Assembly (NCBI GenBank): GCA_902550225.1
Contig: CACCYL010000010.1
Coordinates: forward strand, 1-55,203
DNA: 55,203 nucleotides
Direction of reading: 5' to 3'
Origin: an uncultured Alphaproteobacteria bacterium
Lineage (GTDB): Bacteria > Pseudomonadota > Alphaproteobacteria > Methylaequorales > Methylaequoraceae
Shown here: piece after piece, positions 44,606-53,574 of the stretch
Layout: each line of letters opens with the position of its first letter
Numbering within the stretch: the first letter of the stretch is position 1
Position numbers and translations under genes: made by a program
The notes under the pieces: model-generated
The model's input: only the letters and a program-made list of their open reading frames with translations
What the model was told of the DNA's origin: nothing
Database searches by the model: none

Positions 44606-45415
44606 TCAAATTAAGGCCAGTAAGATCCACAAACCAAAACTTACCCTATATACAACAAAAATTAATAATGAGAATCTCTTCACCCACATTACTAAAAAAT
44701 ATACAAAAATTATTGAAAAGAAAAAACTTAGAAAAAAAATTATAGAAGTGTGAAAATTTAGCATTGAAATTATAGAGCTATCAAGTGAAGAATTGACAAT
44801 CATAAAGATCATTGCTCCTATAATTACGGGAATACTTAAAAGATTTGAGTATTCTACTGAAAATTGCCTTTGGAACCCAAAGAACCTCATTATGGTTAAA
44901 ATGGCACCAGATCTACTTACTCCTGGTATAAGCGCTAGACACTGAAAGATGCCAATAAGAAATGACATCATAAAATTAAGTGAATTTTGATTTTTAATTC
45001 TCAAACAAAATTTATCTGCTAAGAACAAAATTATTCCAAAAAAAATACTTGATAATGCAATGATGAGTAGGAGTCCATCCCAGTCATAATCCAATATTTT
45101 AAAAATTACATACCCAGCCACCACAATTGGAATCGTTGAGATGACTAGATTTATTAAAATAAAAGAGTTTTTATCAATATCCGGTCTATCAATCATTTTA
45201 ATTGAAAACAAAAGACCCAGGAGAGATCTTCGATAGAAAGTTATAATAGCTAAAAGTGAGCCAAAATGCGCAATTACTGTAGCTTGGTGAATACTAATGC
45301 CTGCATAATTATCGATAGGATAAATTGAATTAAAAATAATCAAATGTCCTTGAGAACTAATTGGAAGAAATTCAGTGAATCCCTGGATTAGACAAAATAA
45401 GACAAGAGCAAGCAA
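44606..45415 (-). CDS. uppP: Undecaprenyl-diphosphate phosphatase
   Basis: A 269-residue, multi-helix membrane phosphatase (BacA) that recycles the lipid carrier for peptidoglycan and O-antigen. LIQGFTEFLPISSQGHLII contains the (E/Q)xxxE motif, and LALIPGVSRSGAILTIMRFFG is the PGxSRSxxT motif. The start appears to be TTG 45415, with AAGAGG 9 bases upstream and no ATG in frame before it. It is divergent from the LysR gene. Confidence 0.95.
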   Translation of the reverse strand: MLALVLFCLIQGFTEFLPISSQGHLIIFNSIYPIDNYAGISIHQATVIAHFGSLLAIITFYRRSLLGLLFSIKMIDRPDIDKNSFILINLVISTIPIVVAGYVIFKILDYDWDGLLLIIALSSIFFGIILFLADKFCLRIKNQNSLNFMMSFLIGIFQCLALIPGVSRSGAILTIMRFFGFQRQFSVEYSNLLSIPVIIGAMIFMIVNSSLDSSIISMLNFHTSIIFFLSFFFSIIFVYFLVMWVKRFSLLIFVVYRVSFGLWILLALI

Positions 45416-45470
45416 ACTTTTAAACCTCTTAATTAAATAATAATACTATAATATGAAATTAAAATGATTT

Positions 45471-45489
45471 ATTATAAAAATACGATAAT
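45471..45489. promoter_or_regulatory. Possible LysR-type regulator box
   Basis: ATTAT-N9-ATAAT (45471-45489) fits the T-N11-A dyad bound by LysR-type regulators and lies between uppP and the lysR gene, 17 bases before its ATG. Such dyads also arise by chance in AT-rich DNA. Confidence 0.3.
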
Positions 45490-45506
45490 AGATAAAAATT
45501 CACATT

Positions 45507-46400
45507 ATGAATATAAAAAATTTTGACCTCAACTTGCTTTTAGTTTTTAAAACACTTTTTGAAGAGCGAAACGTTACCAAAGCTAGTAAAAAAATGGGAA
45601 TTACTCAGCCTGCTATGAGTAACGCATTAAATAGATTGAGATATCTTGTGAAAGATGATCTTTTCATAAGGGGACCAAGAGGAATGAGACCCACTCCAAG
45701 AGCTAATGATCTTTCTCTTCCAATACAAAGTGCATTAAATAACTTAGAGATTTCCTTATCATCAATAAACTTTAATCCAAAGACAACTAAAAAGCTGTTT
45801 AGAATTTCTATGTCTGACGACGTTGCTCCAATAATACTTCCGAATTTAGTAAATTTTATTGAAAAAAACTCTCCATCTTCATCTTTGTGTATAAGATCAG
45901 AACAAGGAAACGAAGCCCTTAAGCTTCTAGACAATAATGAAATTGATTTTGCAGTAGGTCGTTTTGAAACAATAAGTAATAGATTTGGTTATTCAGATCT
46001 ATTTACAGAACAATATGTTTGTATTTTAAGAAAATCTCATCCTTTGGCGCTAGAAAAAAAGTTATCCATAGATCAGTATCTTTCTTCAAAGCATCTAAGA
46101 GTTGCTCCAATGGATGCACCTACTCACCCCATAGATAGAGAATTGAGTCAACTAAATTTTGAAAGAGAGATATCTGTAAGGATAGATCTTATAACACTTG
46201 CACCTGTGATAATTAAGAAGACAGATTTGATTTTAACTCTCCCATCGAAAACAGCTCAAAGAATGGCCAAAAATTATGATTTCATTATTAGTGAACTACC
46301 TATTGATCTTGAAAAAAGAAAGACAAAAATGGTGTGGCATAAAGAACTTACAAATCATCCAACTTTCGATTGGATTAAGAATCAGATTTTAACAATATAA
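45507..46400 (+). CDS. LysR family transcriptional regulator
   Basis: A 297-residue regulator. The winged helix-turn-helix is FDLNLLLVFKTLFEERNVTKASKKMGITQPAMSNALNRLR (first 45 residues split over that span), followed by the linker FIRGPRGMRPTPRA and a periplasmic-binding-like effector domain. The N-terminus resembles the NodD/SyrM-type branch (DLNLL...TQPAMSNAL). The effector and targets cannot be read from sequence. The next gene starts two bases later, so the epimerase and glycosyltransferase genes may share its transcript. Confidence 0.92.
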   Translation: MNIKNFDLNLLLVFKTLFEERNVTKASKKMGITQPAMSNALNRLRYLVKDDLFIRGPRGMRPTPRANDLSLPIQSALNNLEISLSSINFNPKTTKKLFRISMSDDVAPIILPNLVNFIEKNSPSSSLCIRSEQGNEALKLLDNNEIDFAVGRFETISNRFGYSDLFTEQYVCILRKSHPLALEKKLSIDQYLSSKHLRVAPMDAPTHPIDRELSQLNFEREISVRIDLITLAPVIIKKTDLILTLPSKTAQRMAKNYDFIISELPIDLEKRKTKMVWHKELTNHPTFDWIKNQILTI

Positions 46401-46401
46401 A

Positions 46402-47295
46402 ATGAAATTAATTTTTTTTGGGGCAGGTTTTTGTTCAAAATTCATTCTAGAGAGTTTGGAAGGCTTTGATGAAATTATTTGCACGCATAATTTAGAATTA
46501 ACCTCTCAACCTTTTGATGAAAAATTAAAAATAAAAAGAATGACTTTTTCAGAATTCTCTAAAGACCATAATTCTCTTTTTACTGGAGTCACTCATTTAT
46601 TGAATTCTATTCCACCTATTAAAGAAAGAGACATAGTATCCGACTTATTTAAAAAAACAGAAAATACATATTTTAAAGAATTAAAGTGGCTGGGATATTT
46701 ATCTTCAACAAGTGTATATGGAGATCATCTGGGCAAATGGGTGGATGAATACACAAAAGTTAACCCGAAAACTATCAGAGGAATAATGAGAAAAAACGCA
46801 GAGGATTCTTACTTTAAATTATTTAGAGAAAGAAATATTCCAATTCACATTTTTAGATTACCAGGAATCTATGGACCAGGTAGATCTATAATTGAAAAAC
46901 TAATAAATGGCAAAAATCTTGTTATAAAAAAACCCAATCAATTTTTCTCTAGAATTTATGTAGAAGATATTAGTTCTGCTATAATTAAAAGTATGAAAAA
47001 TCCTACACCAGGAGAAATTTTTAATATTACAGATAATAATCCTTGTTCGTCTGAGGAAGTAACAATATATGCTGCAAAATTACTAAAAATAAAAAACTTG
47101 ACCTTCATAGATATTAATTCACCTAAAATTAACAAAATTACAAAAGATTTTTATAGCGACAACAAAAGAGTATCCAATAAGAAAATAAAAAAAATATTAG
47201 GTTGGACACCCAAATTTGAAAACTATAAATTAGGTTTAAAAGAAATTTTAAATATCATAAATGGCAAAAATACTGCAAATAATCCCCTCTCTTGA
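46402..47295 (+). CDS. NAD-dependent epimerase/dehydratase-like protein (YeeZ-like SDR)
   Basis: A 297-residue extended SDR-fold protein. MKLIFFGAGFCSKFILESL is a Rossmann start, with LGYLSSTSVYGDHLGKWVDE, IFRLPGIYGPGRSIIEKL and a C-terminal DNKRVSNKKIKKILGWTPKF. The usual YxxxK is not in its standard position (IRGIMRKNAEDSYFK), so enzymatic activity as an epimerase is uncertain; YeeZ-like proteins share this. It overlaps the GT4 gene by 35 bases. Confidence 0.82.
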   Translation: MKLIFFGAGFCSKFILESLEGFDEIICTHNLELTSQPFDEKLKIKRMTFSEFSKDHNSLFTGVTHLLNSIPPIKERDIVSDLFKKTENTYFKELKWLGYLSSTSVYGDHLGKWVDEYTKVNPKTIRGIMRKNAEDSYFKLFRERNIPIHIFRLPGIYGPGRSIIEKLINGKNLVIKKPNQFFSRIYVEDISSAIIKSMKNPTPGEIFNITDNNPCSSEEVTIYAAKLLKIKNLTFIDINSPKINKITKDFYSDNKRVSNKKIKKILGWTPKFENYKLGLKEILNIINGKNTANNPLS

Positions 47296-48427
47296 CCAAA
47301 TAAATGGTGGAGTTGAGAGAGGAACACTTGACATTGCAAAAGAATTAATAAAAGTTGGGTTTCAATCGTCTTTGCTCTCTTCTGGTGGGGAGATGGCCGA
47401 AAAGTATAAATATAGAGGAGTAGAACATCACGAACTTAATATTAAAAAAAAAGGAGTATTTAGTTACTTCATTTTAAAAAAAAAAATAAGAAAAATATTT
47501 AACGAAATTAAACCTGATATTGTTCATATTAGAAGCCGTTGGCCTGCATTTTGTTTTAATAAAATTGTTAAGCAACAAAGAATTCCTCTAGTTACAACAT
47601 ATCATGGAACATATTCCGGAACTAATTTTTATCCAAAAAAAAAATATAATAGTGTCATGACAGAAGGAGATAAAGTAATAACTATATCAAAATTTATAGA
47701 TGATCATGTTAGGTTCAACTTTCCATTGACTAAATCGAAACTCGTTCAAATCAACAGGGGTATCGATACACAATATTTTGACTTAAATGCTGTGACTGAA
47801 CTAAGAAAAGAGAATTTATTATCAAAACTCACTTTATCAGAAAATGTTCATGTAATTTTACTTCCTGCAAGAATTACTTCTTGGAAAGGTCACTTAGTTG
47901 CTTTAGATGCTGCTAAACTTATTAAACAAAGAGAACCAGAGTTAAACTTTGTAATTTTATTTGTTGGAAGTGAAGATGGCAAAAAGAAATTTTCGAAAAT
48001 TTTAAAAAGAAAAATAAAAAAAAATAATTTAGAAAACAAGATTATTTTTTGTGGAAATTTGAATGATATGCCTGCAGTTTATTCAATTGCTGATATAGTT
48101 TTATCTACTTCTACAGAACCAGAGGCATTCGGAAGAATAAGTGCTGAAGCCTCTTCAATGACTAAACCTATTATTTCATCAAATCACGGAGGGTCCAGAG
48201 AAATTATTGAAAATAGTATAACTGGTTGGTTGGTGGAACCATCAAACCCAGAACAACTTGCTGAGAAAATTTTGGACGTGCTTAATCTTTCGCAAGAAAA
48301 AAAAGATTCGATTGGGCTTTCTGCAAGGAGAAGAGTTAAAGAAAAATTTAGTTTGAACGATATGTTAAAAAAAACTTTAGCAGTTTATGAAGATTTGCTC
48401 TCTACAAAAAAAAATTTTGATCATTAA
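47261..48427 (+). CDS. Glycosyltransferase family 4
   Basis: A 388-residue GT-B retaining glycosyltransferase. The acceptor side starts ILQIIPSLDQINGGVERGTLD, and the donor side has LLPARITSWKGH, IIFCGNLNDMPAVYSIADIVL and the EX7E motif PEAFGRISAEASSMTKPII, then NHGGSREII. These are the marks of LPS-core or O-chain transferases working at the inner membrane. It overlaps both its neighbours, indicating a single transcript. Confidence 0.93.
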   Translation: MAKILQIIPSLDQINGGVERGTLDIAKELIKVGFQSSLLSSGGEMAEKYKYRGVEHHELNIKKKGVFSYFILKKKIRKIFNEIKPDIVHIRSRWPAFCFNKIVKQQRIPLVTTYHGTYSGTNFYPKKKYNSVMTEGDKVITISKFIDDHVRFNFPLTKSKLVQINRGIDTQYFDLNAVTELRKENLLSKLTLSENVHVILLPARITSWKGHLVALDAAKLIKQREPELNFVILFVGSEDGKKKFSKILKRKIKKNNLENKIIFCGNLNDMPAVYSIADIVLSTSTEPEAFGRISAEASSMTKPIISSNHGGSREIIENSITGWLVEPSNPEQLAEKILDVLNLSQEKKDSIGLSARRRVKEKFSLNDMLKKTLAVYEDLLSTKKNFDH

Positions 48428-49325
48428 GTTTGGTGGACTTGGCGATGTTATCCTTTCGTTAAACGCAATCTATTCAATATTTAATCATCATAATAAGTGC
48501 AAATTAATTCTTTTAACAGAAGAACCTTATAACAAGTTGCTAGTAAATTCGAATTGGTTTGAAAAAATTTTCACAATTAAAAGAAGTTTTTTTTATTTCT
48601 TAGATTTATTAAAAATTAAAAATGTGATTGATCCCTATGAGTTTGATTTTGTCTATGATCTTCAAACCTCAAAAAGATCATCATCATATTTGAAAATTTT
48701 TTATAAAACTAAAGCTATCACAAATGGTATTGGAAAATACGCAAAAATTCGTCATTTAGATAAGAACAGAAATAATATGCATACTTTAGACAGACAAAAA
48801 AGTCAGATTGAGATGAGTAAAGTGGACTATCAATCAAAAATTGATACCGAATGGTTATTTAAATCAAAATTTACAGTTCCAAAGACTAAATTTGTAATTA
48901 TTGTTCCTGGTGGCTCAAAAAAAAGATTAAACAAAAGAATACCAAAAGAAATCTTTTTGAAAATTACAGACTTTTTATTAAAATCTGGTTTTAAAGTTTT
49001 GATAGTTGGGTCTGCAGACGATTTTAAAGTCTGTAACTATATTGAATCTATTTATCCCGATGTAATAAATTGTTGCAACAAAACTGATTTTTTTGATATC
49101 GGTAAATTATCTTTAAAATCATCATTATCTATTGGAAATGACACAGGCCCAATGCACTTGATATCAAGGGGGGGTAAAAAAACCATGGTATTGTTCACAG
49201 AATTTTCCGATCCACAACTTTGCAAACCAGTTGGAAAAAATGTCTCGACCTTTATTTATTTAAATGATGATGATAAATTTTTTAAAAGAATTATTTTCAA
49301 TATAAAAAAAAATTTAAGTTTATGA
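48387..49325 (+). CDS. Glycosyltransferase family 9 (heptosyltransferase-like)
   Basis: A 312-residue GT9 protein. KILIIKFGGLGDVILSLNAI is the N-terminal motif (usually GDxxL/V), and SIGNDTGPMHLISRGGKKTMVLF is the donor-binding signature of ADP-heptose transferases. FVIIVPGGSKKRLNKRIP is also typical. With hldE at 3775-5193 making ADP-heptose, this could add heptose to the LPS core (inference). It overlaps the GT4 gene by 41 bases. Confidence 0.9.
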   Translation: MKICSLQKKILIIKFGGLGDVILSLNAIYSIFNHHNKCKLILLTEEPYNKLLVNSNWFEKIFTIKRSFFYFLDLLKIKNVIDPYEFDFVYDLQTSKRSSSYLKIFYKTKAITNGIGKYAKIRHLDKNRNNMHTLDRQKSQIEMSKVDYQSKIDTEWLFKSKFTVPKTKFVIIVPGGSKKRLNKRIPKEIFLKITDFLLKSGFKVLIVGSADDFKVCNYIESIYPDVINCCNKTDFFDIGKLSLKSSLSIGNDTGPMHLISRGGKKTMVLFTEFSDPQLCKPVGKNVSTFIYLNDDDKFFKRIIFNIKKNLSL

Positions 49326-49359
49326 CGAATATTAACATAAAATAAAATAAGAACAATAT

Positions 49360-51273
49360 ATGCCAAGAATTTTATTTCCTGACGGAAGAACTCAGAGTTT
49401 TGAAAAAGAAATCAATGGATTTGTTATAGCAGAGAGCATTTCCAAATCTTTACTTAAGAAAGCAGTAGCAATTTCTGTTAACGGAAAACAAAAAGATTTA
49501 TGCGATGTAATAACTGAGGATGCAGAAATAAATATAATTACTAAAGATTCAGATGAGGGTCTTGAGATTATGAGGCATACTTTGACTGCACAAGTTCTGG
49601 CTAAAGCAATAAAGACAATATACCCAAAAGCTAAATTAGCAATTGGTCCAACAATTGAAAATGGGTTTTACTACGATGTTTTATTTGAAAAGCCAATTTC
49701 AATTGACGATTTTCCTGCAATTGAAAAAGAAATGAATAGTATAATAAAAAAAGGCAGTCAAATTGAAAAATCTTATAAAAACAAAAAGCAAGTAAAAGAA
49801 CTTTTTCACTCGAAACAAGAAATTTACAAGGTAAAAATTATTGATGAGTCAGAGCAAGAAAAAGATTTCCAAATTTATGAACAGAAAGATTCGAATTTTT
49901 TTGATTTGTGCAGAGGACCTCATCTTCCAAGTTTAAAGTTTGTTGGTCCGTTTAAACTTACAAAACTTTCTGGTGCTTACTGGAAAGGAGACTCGAAAAA
50001 CGAAATGCTTCAAAGAATTTATGGTACTGCATGGACGAATGAAAAAGATCTCGCAAATTATTTGAATCAAATAGAGGAAGCTGAAAAAAGAGACCACAGA
50101 AAACTTGGAAAAGAACTAGGCTTATTTCATTTTCAAGAGCAAGCAGCGGGATCAGTTTTTTGGCATCCTAAAGGTTGGACAATTTACCAAAATATAATGA
50201 TGTATATTAGAAAGAAACTTGAAAAAGCAGGATATAAAGAAGTGAATACCCCGCAGCTTGTTGAAAGTTCTTTATGGAAAGACTCAGGCCATTGGGACAA
50301 ATTTAGAGAACAAATGTTCACCTCTGAATCTGAAGATAAGACTCTAGCAATCAAGCCAATGAACTGTCCTTGTCATGTTCAAATATTCAGACAAGGTATT
50401 AAAAGTTATAAGCAGCTACCTTTAAGAATGTCAGAATTTGGTTGTTGTCATAGAAACGAACCGTCAGGTGCATTACATGGTTTAATGAGATTAAGATCAT
50501 TTGTCCAAGATGATGCTCATATTTTCTGTACTGAGGAACAAATAATTTCTGAGACGTCAGAATTTTGTAAGCTACTAATGGAAGTCTATGAAGATTTTGG
50601 TTTTAAAGATGTAGTCATAAAGTTTTCTGATCGTCCTGTTAATAGAGCAGGTAGCGATAAAGTTTGGGATCGAGCTGAGAAATCCCTAACAAATGCAGTT
50701 GAAATAGCTGGGTATAACTATGAACTCAATCCAGGGGAAGGGGCTTTTTATGGTCCAAAACTCGAGTTTGTTTTGAGAGATGCAATTGGAAGAGATTGGC
50801 AGTGTGGAACTCTTCAGGTTGATTTTGTCTTACCAGAAAGACTAGATGCCTCTTACATTGGTGAAGATGGAAAAAAATATAGGCCTGTGATGTTACACAG
50901 AGCAATTCTTGGTTCATTTGAGAGATTTATTGGTATTTTGATTGAAAATTATTCAGGTAGACTCCCAGCATGGCTCAGTCCAATTCAAGTTGCCCTAGCA
51001 ACAATTAATTCAGATTGTATAAATTATGCAGAAGAATTAGCAAATGATTTAAAAAAAATAAACGTAAAGTGTATTACAGACATTAGAAACGAGAAATTGA
51101 ATTATAAAATAAGAGAGCTCTCAAACCAAAAAATAAACTTTATTGGTATCATCGGAGACAAGGAAGTTGAGAATAAGCAAGTCGCTTTAAGAACTTTGGG
51201 AACTAAAAATCAGGATGTGCTAAGTGTTGAAGACTTCATAAAAAAAATAAAAATTTCTTGCAGAATTGCATAA
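49360..51273 (+). CDS. thrS: Threonyl-tRNA synthetase
   Basis: A 637-residue class II synthetase. It has an N-terminal TGS domain ([16 protein letters not shown]), a second editing-type domain ([35 protein letters not shown], with HxxxH-like residues), and the catalytic core [22 protein letters not shown] (zinc Cys), [20 protein letters not shown] and [22 protein letters not shown]-terminal anticodon-binding domain follows. Length is normal. It is followed 75 bases later by infC, a common order. Confidence 0.98.
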   Translation: MPRILFPDGRTQSFEKEINGFVIAESISKSLLKKAVAISVNGKQKDLCDVITEDAEINIITKDSDEGLEIMRHTLTAQVLAKAIKTIYPKAKLAIGPTIENGFYYDVLFEKPISIDDFPAIEKEMNSIIKKGSQIEKSYKNKKQVKELFHSKQEIYKVKIIDESEQEKDFQIYEQKDSNFFDLCRGPHLPSLKFVGPFKLTKLSGAYWKGDSKNEMLQRIYGTAWTNEKDLANYLNQIEEAEKRDHRKLGKELGLFHFQEQAAGSVFWHPKGWTIYQNIMMYIRKKLEKAGYKEVNTPQLVESSLWKDSGHWDKFREQMFTSESEDKTLAIKPMNCPCHVQIFRQGIKSYKQLPLRMSEFGCCHRNEPSGALHGLMRLRSFVQDDAHIFCTEEQIISETSEFCKLLMEVYEDFGFKDVVIKFSDRPVNRAGSDKVWDRAEKSLTNAVEIAGYNYELNPGEGAFYGPKLEFVLRDAIGRDWQCGTLQVDFVLPERLDASYIGEDGKKYRPVMLHRAILGSFERFIGILIENYSGRLPAWLSPIQVALATINSDCINYAEELANDLKKINVKCITDIRNEKLNYKIRELSNQKINFIGIIGDKEVENKQVALRTLGTKNQDVLSVEDFIKKIKISCRIA

Positions 51274-51301
51274 AGTGTGAATATTTTGAAGAAATAATGT
51301 A

Positions 51302-51340
51302 AATTGCAGGATGAAAGGAATTTTTTTAAAATATGCAATT
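51302..51340 (+). repeat. Inverted repeat in the infC leader
   Basis: AATTGCA (51302-51308) and TGCAATT (51334-51340) form a perfect 7-base stem with a 25-base loop that includes AAAGGAA and a T-run, just before the infC ATG at 51349. It could be a leader structure controlling infC-rpmI-rplT, but no known L20 operator motif was recognised. Confidence 0.3.
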
Positions 51341-51348
51341 AGTTAAAT

Positions 51349-51882
51349 ATGAATAAAGGTCGATTTCACTCACCAAAGCTGCAAGGTCCAGCTATCAACG
51401 AAAGAATCAAATCTAAATCTGTAAGAGTAATCTCAGAAAAAGGCGAAATGTTAGGAGTTTATGACGTTCAGGATGCAGTAAAACTAGCATTTGAACAGGG
51501 CTTGGATCTTGTTGAAGTTTCACCCAATGCGACACCTCCTGTCTGTAAAATCATAGATTACGGAAAATATAAGTATCAAGTTCAAAAAAAGCAGGCTGAA
51601 GCTAAAAAAAAACAAAAAACCTTTGAGGTGAAAGAAGTGAAACTTAGACCAGGCATTGAAGACCATGACTATGTTGTAAAACTAAAGTCTATTCAACGTT
51701 TTTTAAATGGAGGTGATAAGGTCAAGATTACATTAAGATTTAAGGGAAGAGAAATGGCATATCATCAAAGAGGCATGGATGTTCTTAAAAAATTAGAAAG
51801 TCAGATTGAACCCTTGGCAAAAATTGAGCAGGTACCAACACTCGAGGGCAAACATATGATTATGGTTGTAGCACCAAGATAG
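51349..51882 (+). CDS. infC: Translation initiation factor IF-3
   Basis: A 177-residue factor with both IF3 domains. The N-domain has LQGPAINERIKSKSVRVI and the linker; KVCKIIDYGKYKYQVQKKQ-type sequence (PPVCKIIDYGKYKYQVQKK) is diagnostic. The C-domain has VKEVKLRPGIEDHDYVVKL and KVKITLRFKGREMAYHQRG. The start is ATG here, not the ATT used for autoregulation in E. coli. It is followed by rpmI and rplT. Confidence 0.97.
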   Translation: MNKGRFHSPKLQGPAINERIKSKSVRVISEKGEMLGVYDVQDAVKLAFEQGLDLVEVSPNATPPVCKIIDYGKYKYQVQKKQAEAKKKQKTFEVKEVKLRPGIEDHDYVVKLKSIQRFLNGGDKVKITLRFKGREMAYHQRGMDVLKKLESQIEPLAKIEQVPTLEGKHMIMVVAPR

Positions 51883-51936
51883 CTTAAAAAAAACGACCTT
51901 GCTTTGACAAAAAAAAACGCTATAAATAATTTTATT

Positions 51937-52140
51937 ATGCCTAAAATAAAAACAAAAAGCGGTACAAAAAAAAGATTCAAAGTTACAGCAACTGGTAAAG
52001 TGTTGATGTTTGCAAGCGGAAAAAGACATAACCTAACAAAAAGAACTAAAACTATGAAAAGGTCGTCAAGAGGTCCAACTGTGATGTCCAAGCAGGATAC
52101 AAAAATTGTGAAAAAATACATTAACGCAAAACTAAGGTAA
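51937..52140 (+). CDS. rpmI: 50S ribosomal protein L35
   Basis: A 67-residue basic protein starting [20 protein letters not shown], as all L35 proteins do, and containing the [18 protein letters not shown] core. ATG 51937 is chosen by homology; an in-frame ATG-like start at 51904 would add 11 residues not found in the family. It lies between infC and rplT. Confidence 0.97.
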   Translation: MPKIKTKSGTKKRFKVTATGKVLMFASGKRHNLTKRTKTMKRSSRGPTVMSKQDTKIVKKYINAKLR

Positions 52141-52145
52141 TCTAA

Positions 52146-52496
52146 ATGTCAAGAGTCAAAGCAGGAAGTGTAACAAGGTCAAGACACAAAAAAGTTTTAA
52201 AAAGAGCAAAAGGCTATTTTGGAAGAAGAAAAAATACTTTCAAAGTGGCTAACCAAGCTGTTGAAAAAGCAGGACAGTACGCCTATAGAGACAGAAAAGT
52301 AAAAAAAAGAGAGTTTAGAAGACTCTGGATTCAAAGGATAAATGCAGGGTGTAGATTAAATGGAATAAAATACTCGACTTTTATGAATGGATTGAAAAAA
52401 GTAAATCTTAATTTTAACAGAAAAGTCTTAGCTGATATTGCTGCTCTCGAACCAGAATCGTTTAAAGAAATAGTGGCGAAAGTAAAAACTGCCTAA
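52146..52496 (+). CDS. rplT: 50S ribosomal protein L20
   Basis: A 116-residue protein. [20 protein letters not shown] and [20 protein letters not shown] are standard L20, and [20 protein letters not shown] follows. L20 represses its own operon in several bacteria. It starts 5 bases after rpmI. Confidence 0.98.
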   Translation: MSRVKAGSVTRSRHKKVLKRAKGYFGRRKNTFKVANQAVEKAGQYAYRDRKVKKREFRRLWIQRINAGCRLNGIKYSTFMNGLKKVNLNFNRKVLADIAALEPESFKEIVAKVKTA

Positions 52497-52508
52497 AGCA
52501 ACCCTAGA

Positions 52509-53573
52509 ATGAATTACGATAAAATAATTCAATCAGCCTTGAAAGAGGTTGAAGATTCCAATTCAAGTGAAAAGCTTGAACAAGTAAGAATTAAATATTT
52601 TGGTAAAAATGGTACTTTTACGAATGCACTGAAATCTTTATCAACTTTGCCTATTGAAGAGAAAAAAAGTGTTGGTGAAAAGTTAAATGGTTTTAAAAAT
52701 CTTTTCTTTTCCAGCTTTTCTAAAAAGAAAAACCAGATTGAAAATTTAGAAATAAATAAAAAATTAGAGAACGATTTCATAGATTTATCATTACCCGCTC
52801 GTGAAGTTAATTTTATTGAAGCAAAAGTTCATCCAATAAGTCACACTACCAACGAAATAGTTAATATTTTAGGTGACATGGGTTTATCCTATGAAGAGGG
52901 ACCTGATATCGAAGATGATTTTCATAATTTTTCGGCGCTGAATATCCCGGAAAATCACCCAGCAAGACAAATGCATGATACATTCTATGTTAAAAGCAAA
53001 ACTCATGAAACTTTGGTTTTAAGAACTCATACATCGCCAGTGCAAATTCGTTCTCTAAAAAAAAATAAACTTCCATTGAAAATTTTTGCACCTGGTAGAA
53101 CATATCGATGCGATTCAGATATGACGCATACGCCTATGTTTCATCAAGTTGAGGGTTTGGTGGTAGATAAGGATATAACATTTGCAAATTTAAAATGGTT
53201 TGTAGAATCTTTTTGTAAAACTTTTTTTGAAAAAAATGATCTTAAACTTAGATTTAGACCTTCATATTTTCCGTTCACCGAGCCATCAGCGGAAGTCGAT
53301 ATAAATTTTAAGAAAGAGTCTGGAAAAATCATTATTGGCGAAGGTGACAAGTGGATGGAAATTTTAGGGTGTGGTCTTGTTCATCCTGAAGTCTTTAGAA
53401 TGTCAGGAGTAAAACAAGATGTCACTGGTTTTGCTTTTGGGATGGGGATAGAAAGGCTTGCTATGCTAAAATATGGAATGCCTGATCTTCGAGATTTTTT
53501 TGATAGTGACTTGAGGTGGTTAGAGCATTATGGATTTAGTTTTTTTGAGAAAACTGACTTGAGTTGGAGGTAA
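52509..53573 (+). CDS. pheS: Phenylalanyl-tRNA synthetase alpha subunit
   Basis: A 354-residue class II catalytic subunit. The N-terminal coiled-coil (residues about 1-90) binds tRNA. VHPISHTTNEIVNILGDMGL, HPARQMHDTFYV, LRTHTSPVQIRSLKK (motif 2 region) and FGMGIERLAMLKYGMPDLRDFF (motif 3) follow. It is directly followed by pheT, and the two form an alpha2-beta2 enzyme. Confidence 0.98.
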   Translation: MNYDKIIQSALKEVEDSNSSEKLEQVRIKYFGKNGTFTNALKSLSTLPIEEKKSVGEKLNGFKNLFFSSFSKKKNQIENLEINKKLENDFIDLSLPAREVNFIEAKVHPISHTTNEIVNILGDMGLSYEEGPDIEDDFHNFSALNIPENHPARQMHDTFYVKSKTHETLVLRTHTSPVQIRSLKKNKLPLKIFAPGRTYRCDSDMTHTPMFHQVEGLVVDKDITFANLKWFVESFCKTFFEKNDLKLRFRPSYFPFTEPSAEVDINFKKESGKIIIGEGDKWMEILGCGLVHPEVFRMSGVKQDVTGFAFGMGIERLAMLKYGMPDLRDFFDSDLRWLEHYGFSFFEKTDLSWR

Positions 53574-53574
53574 G

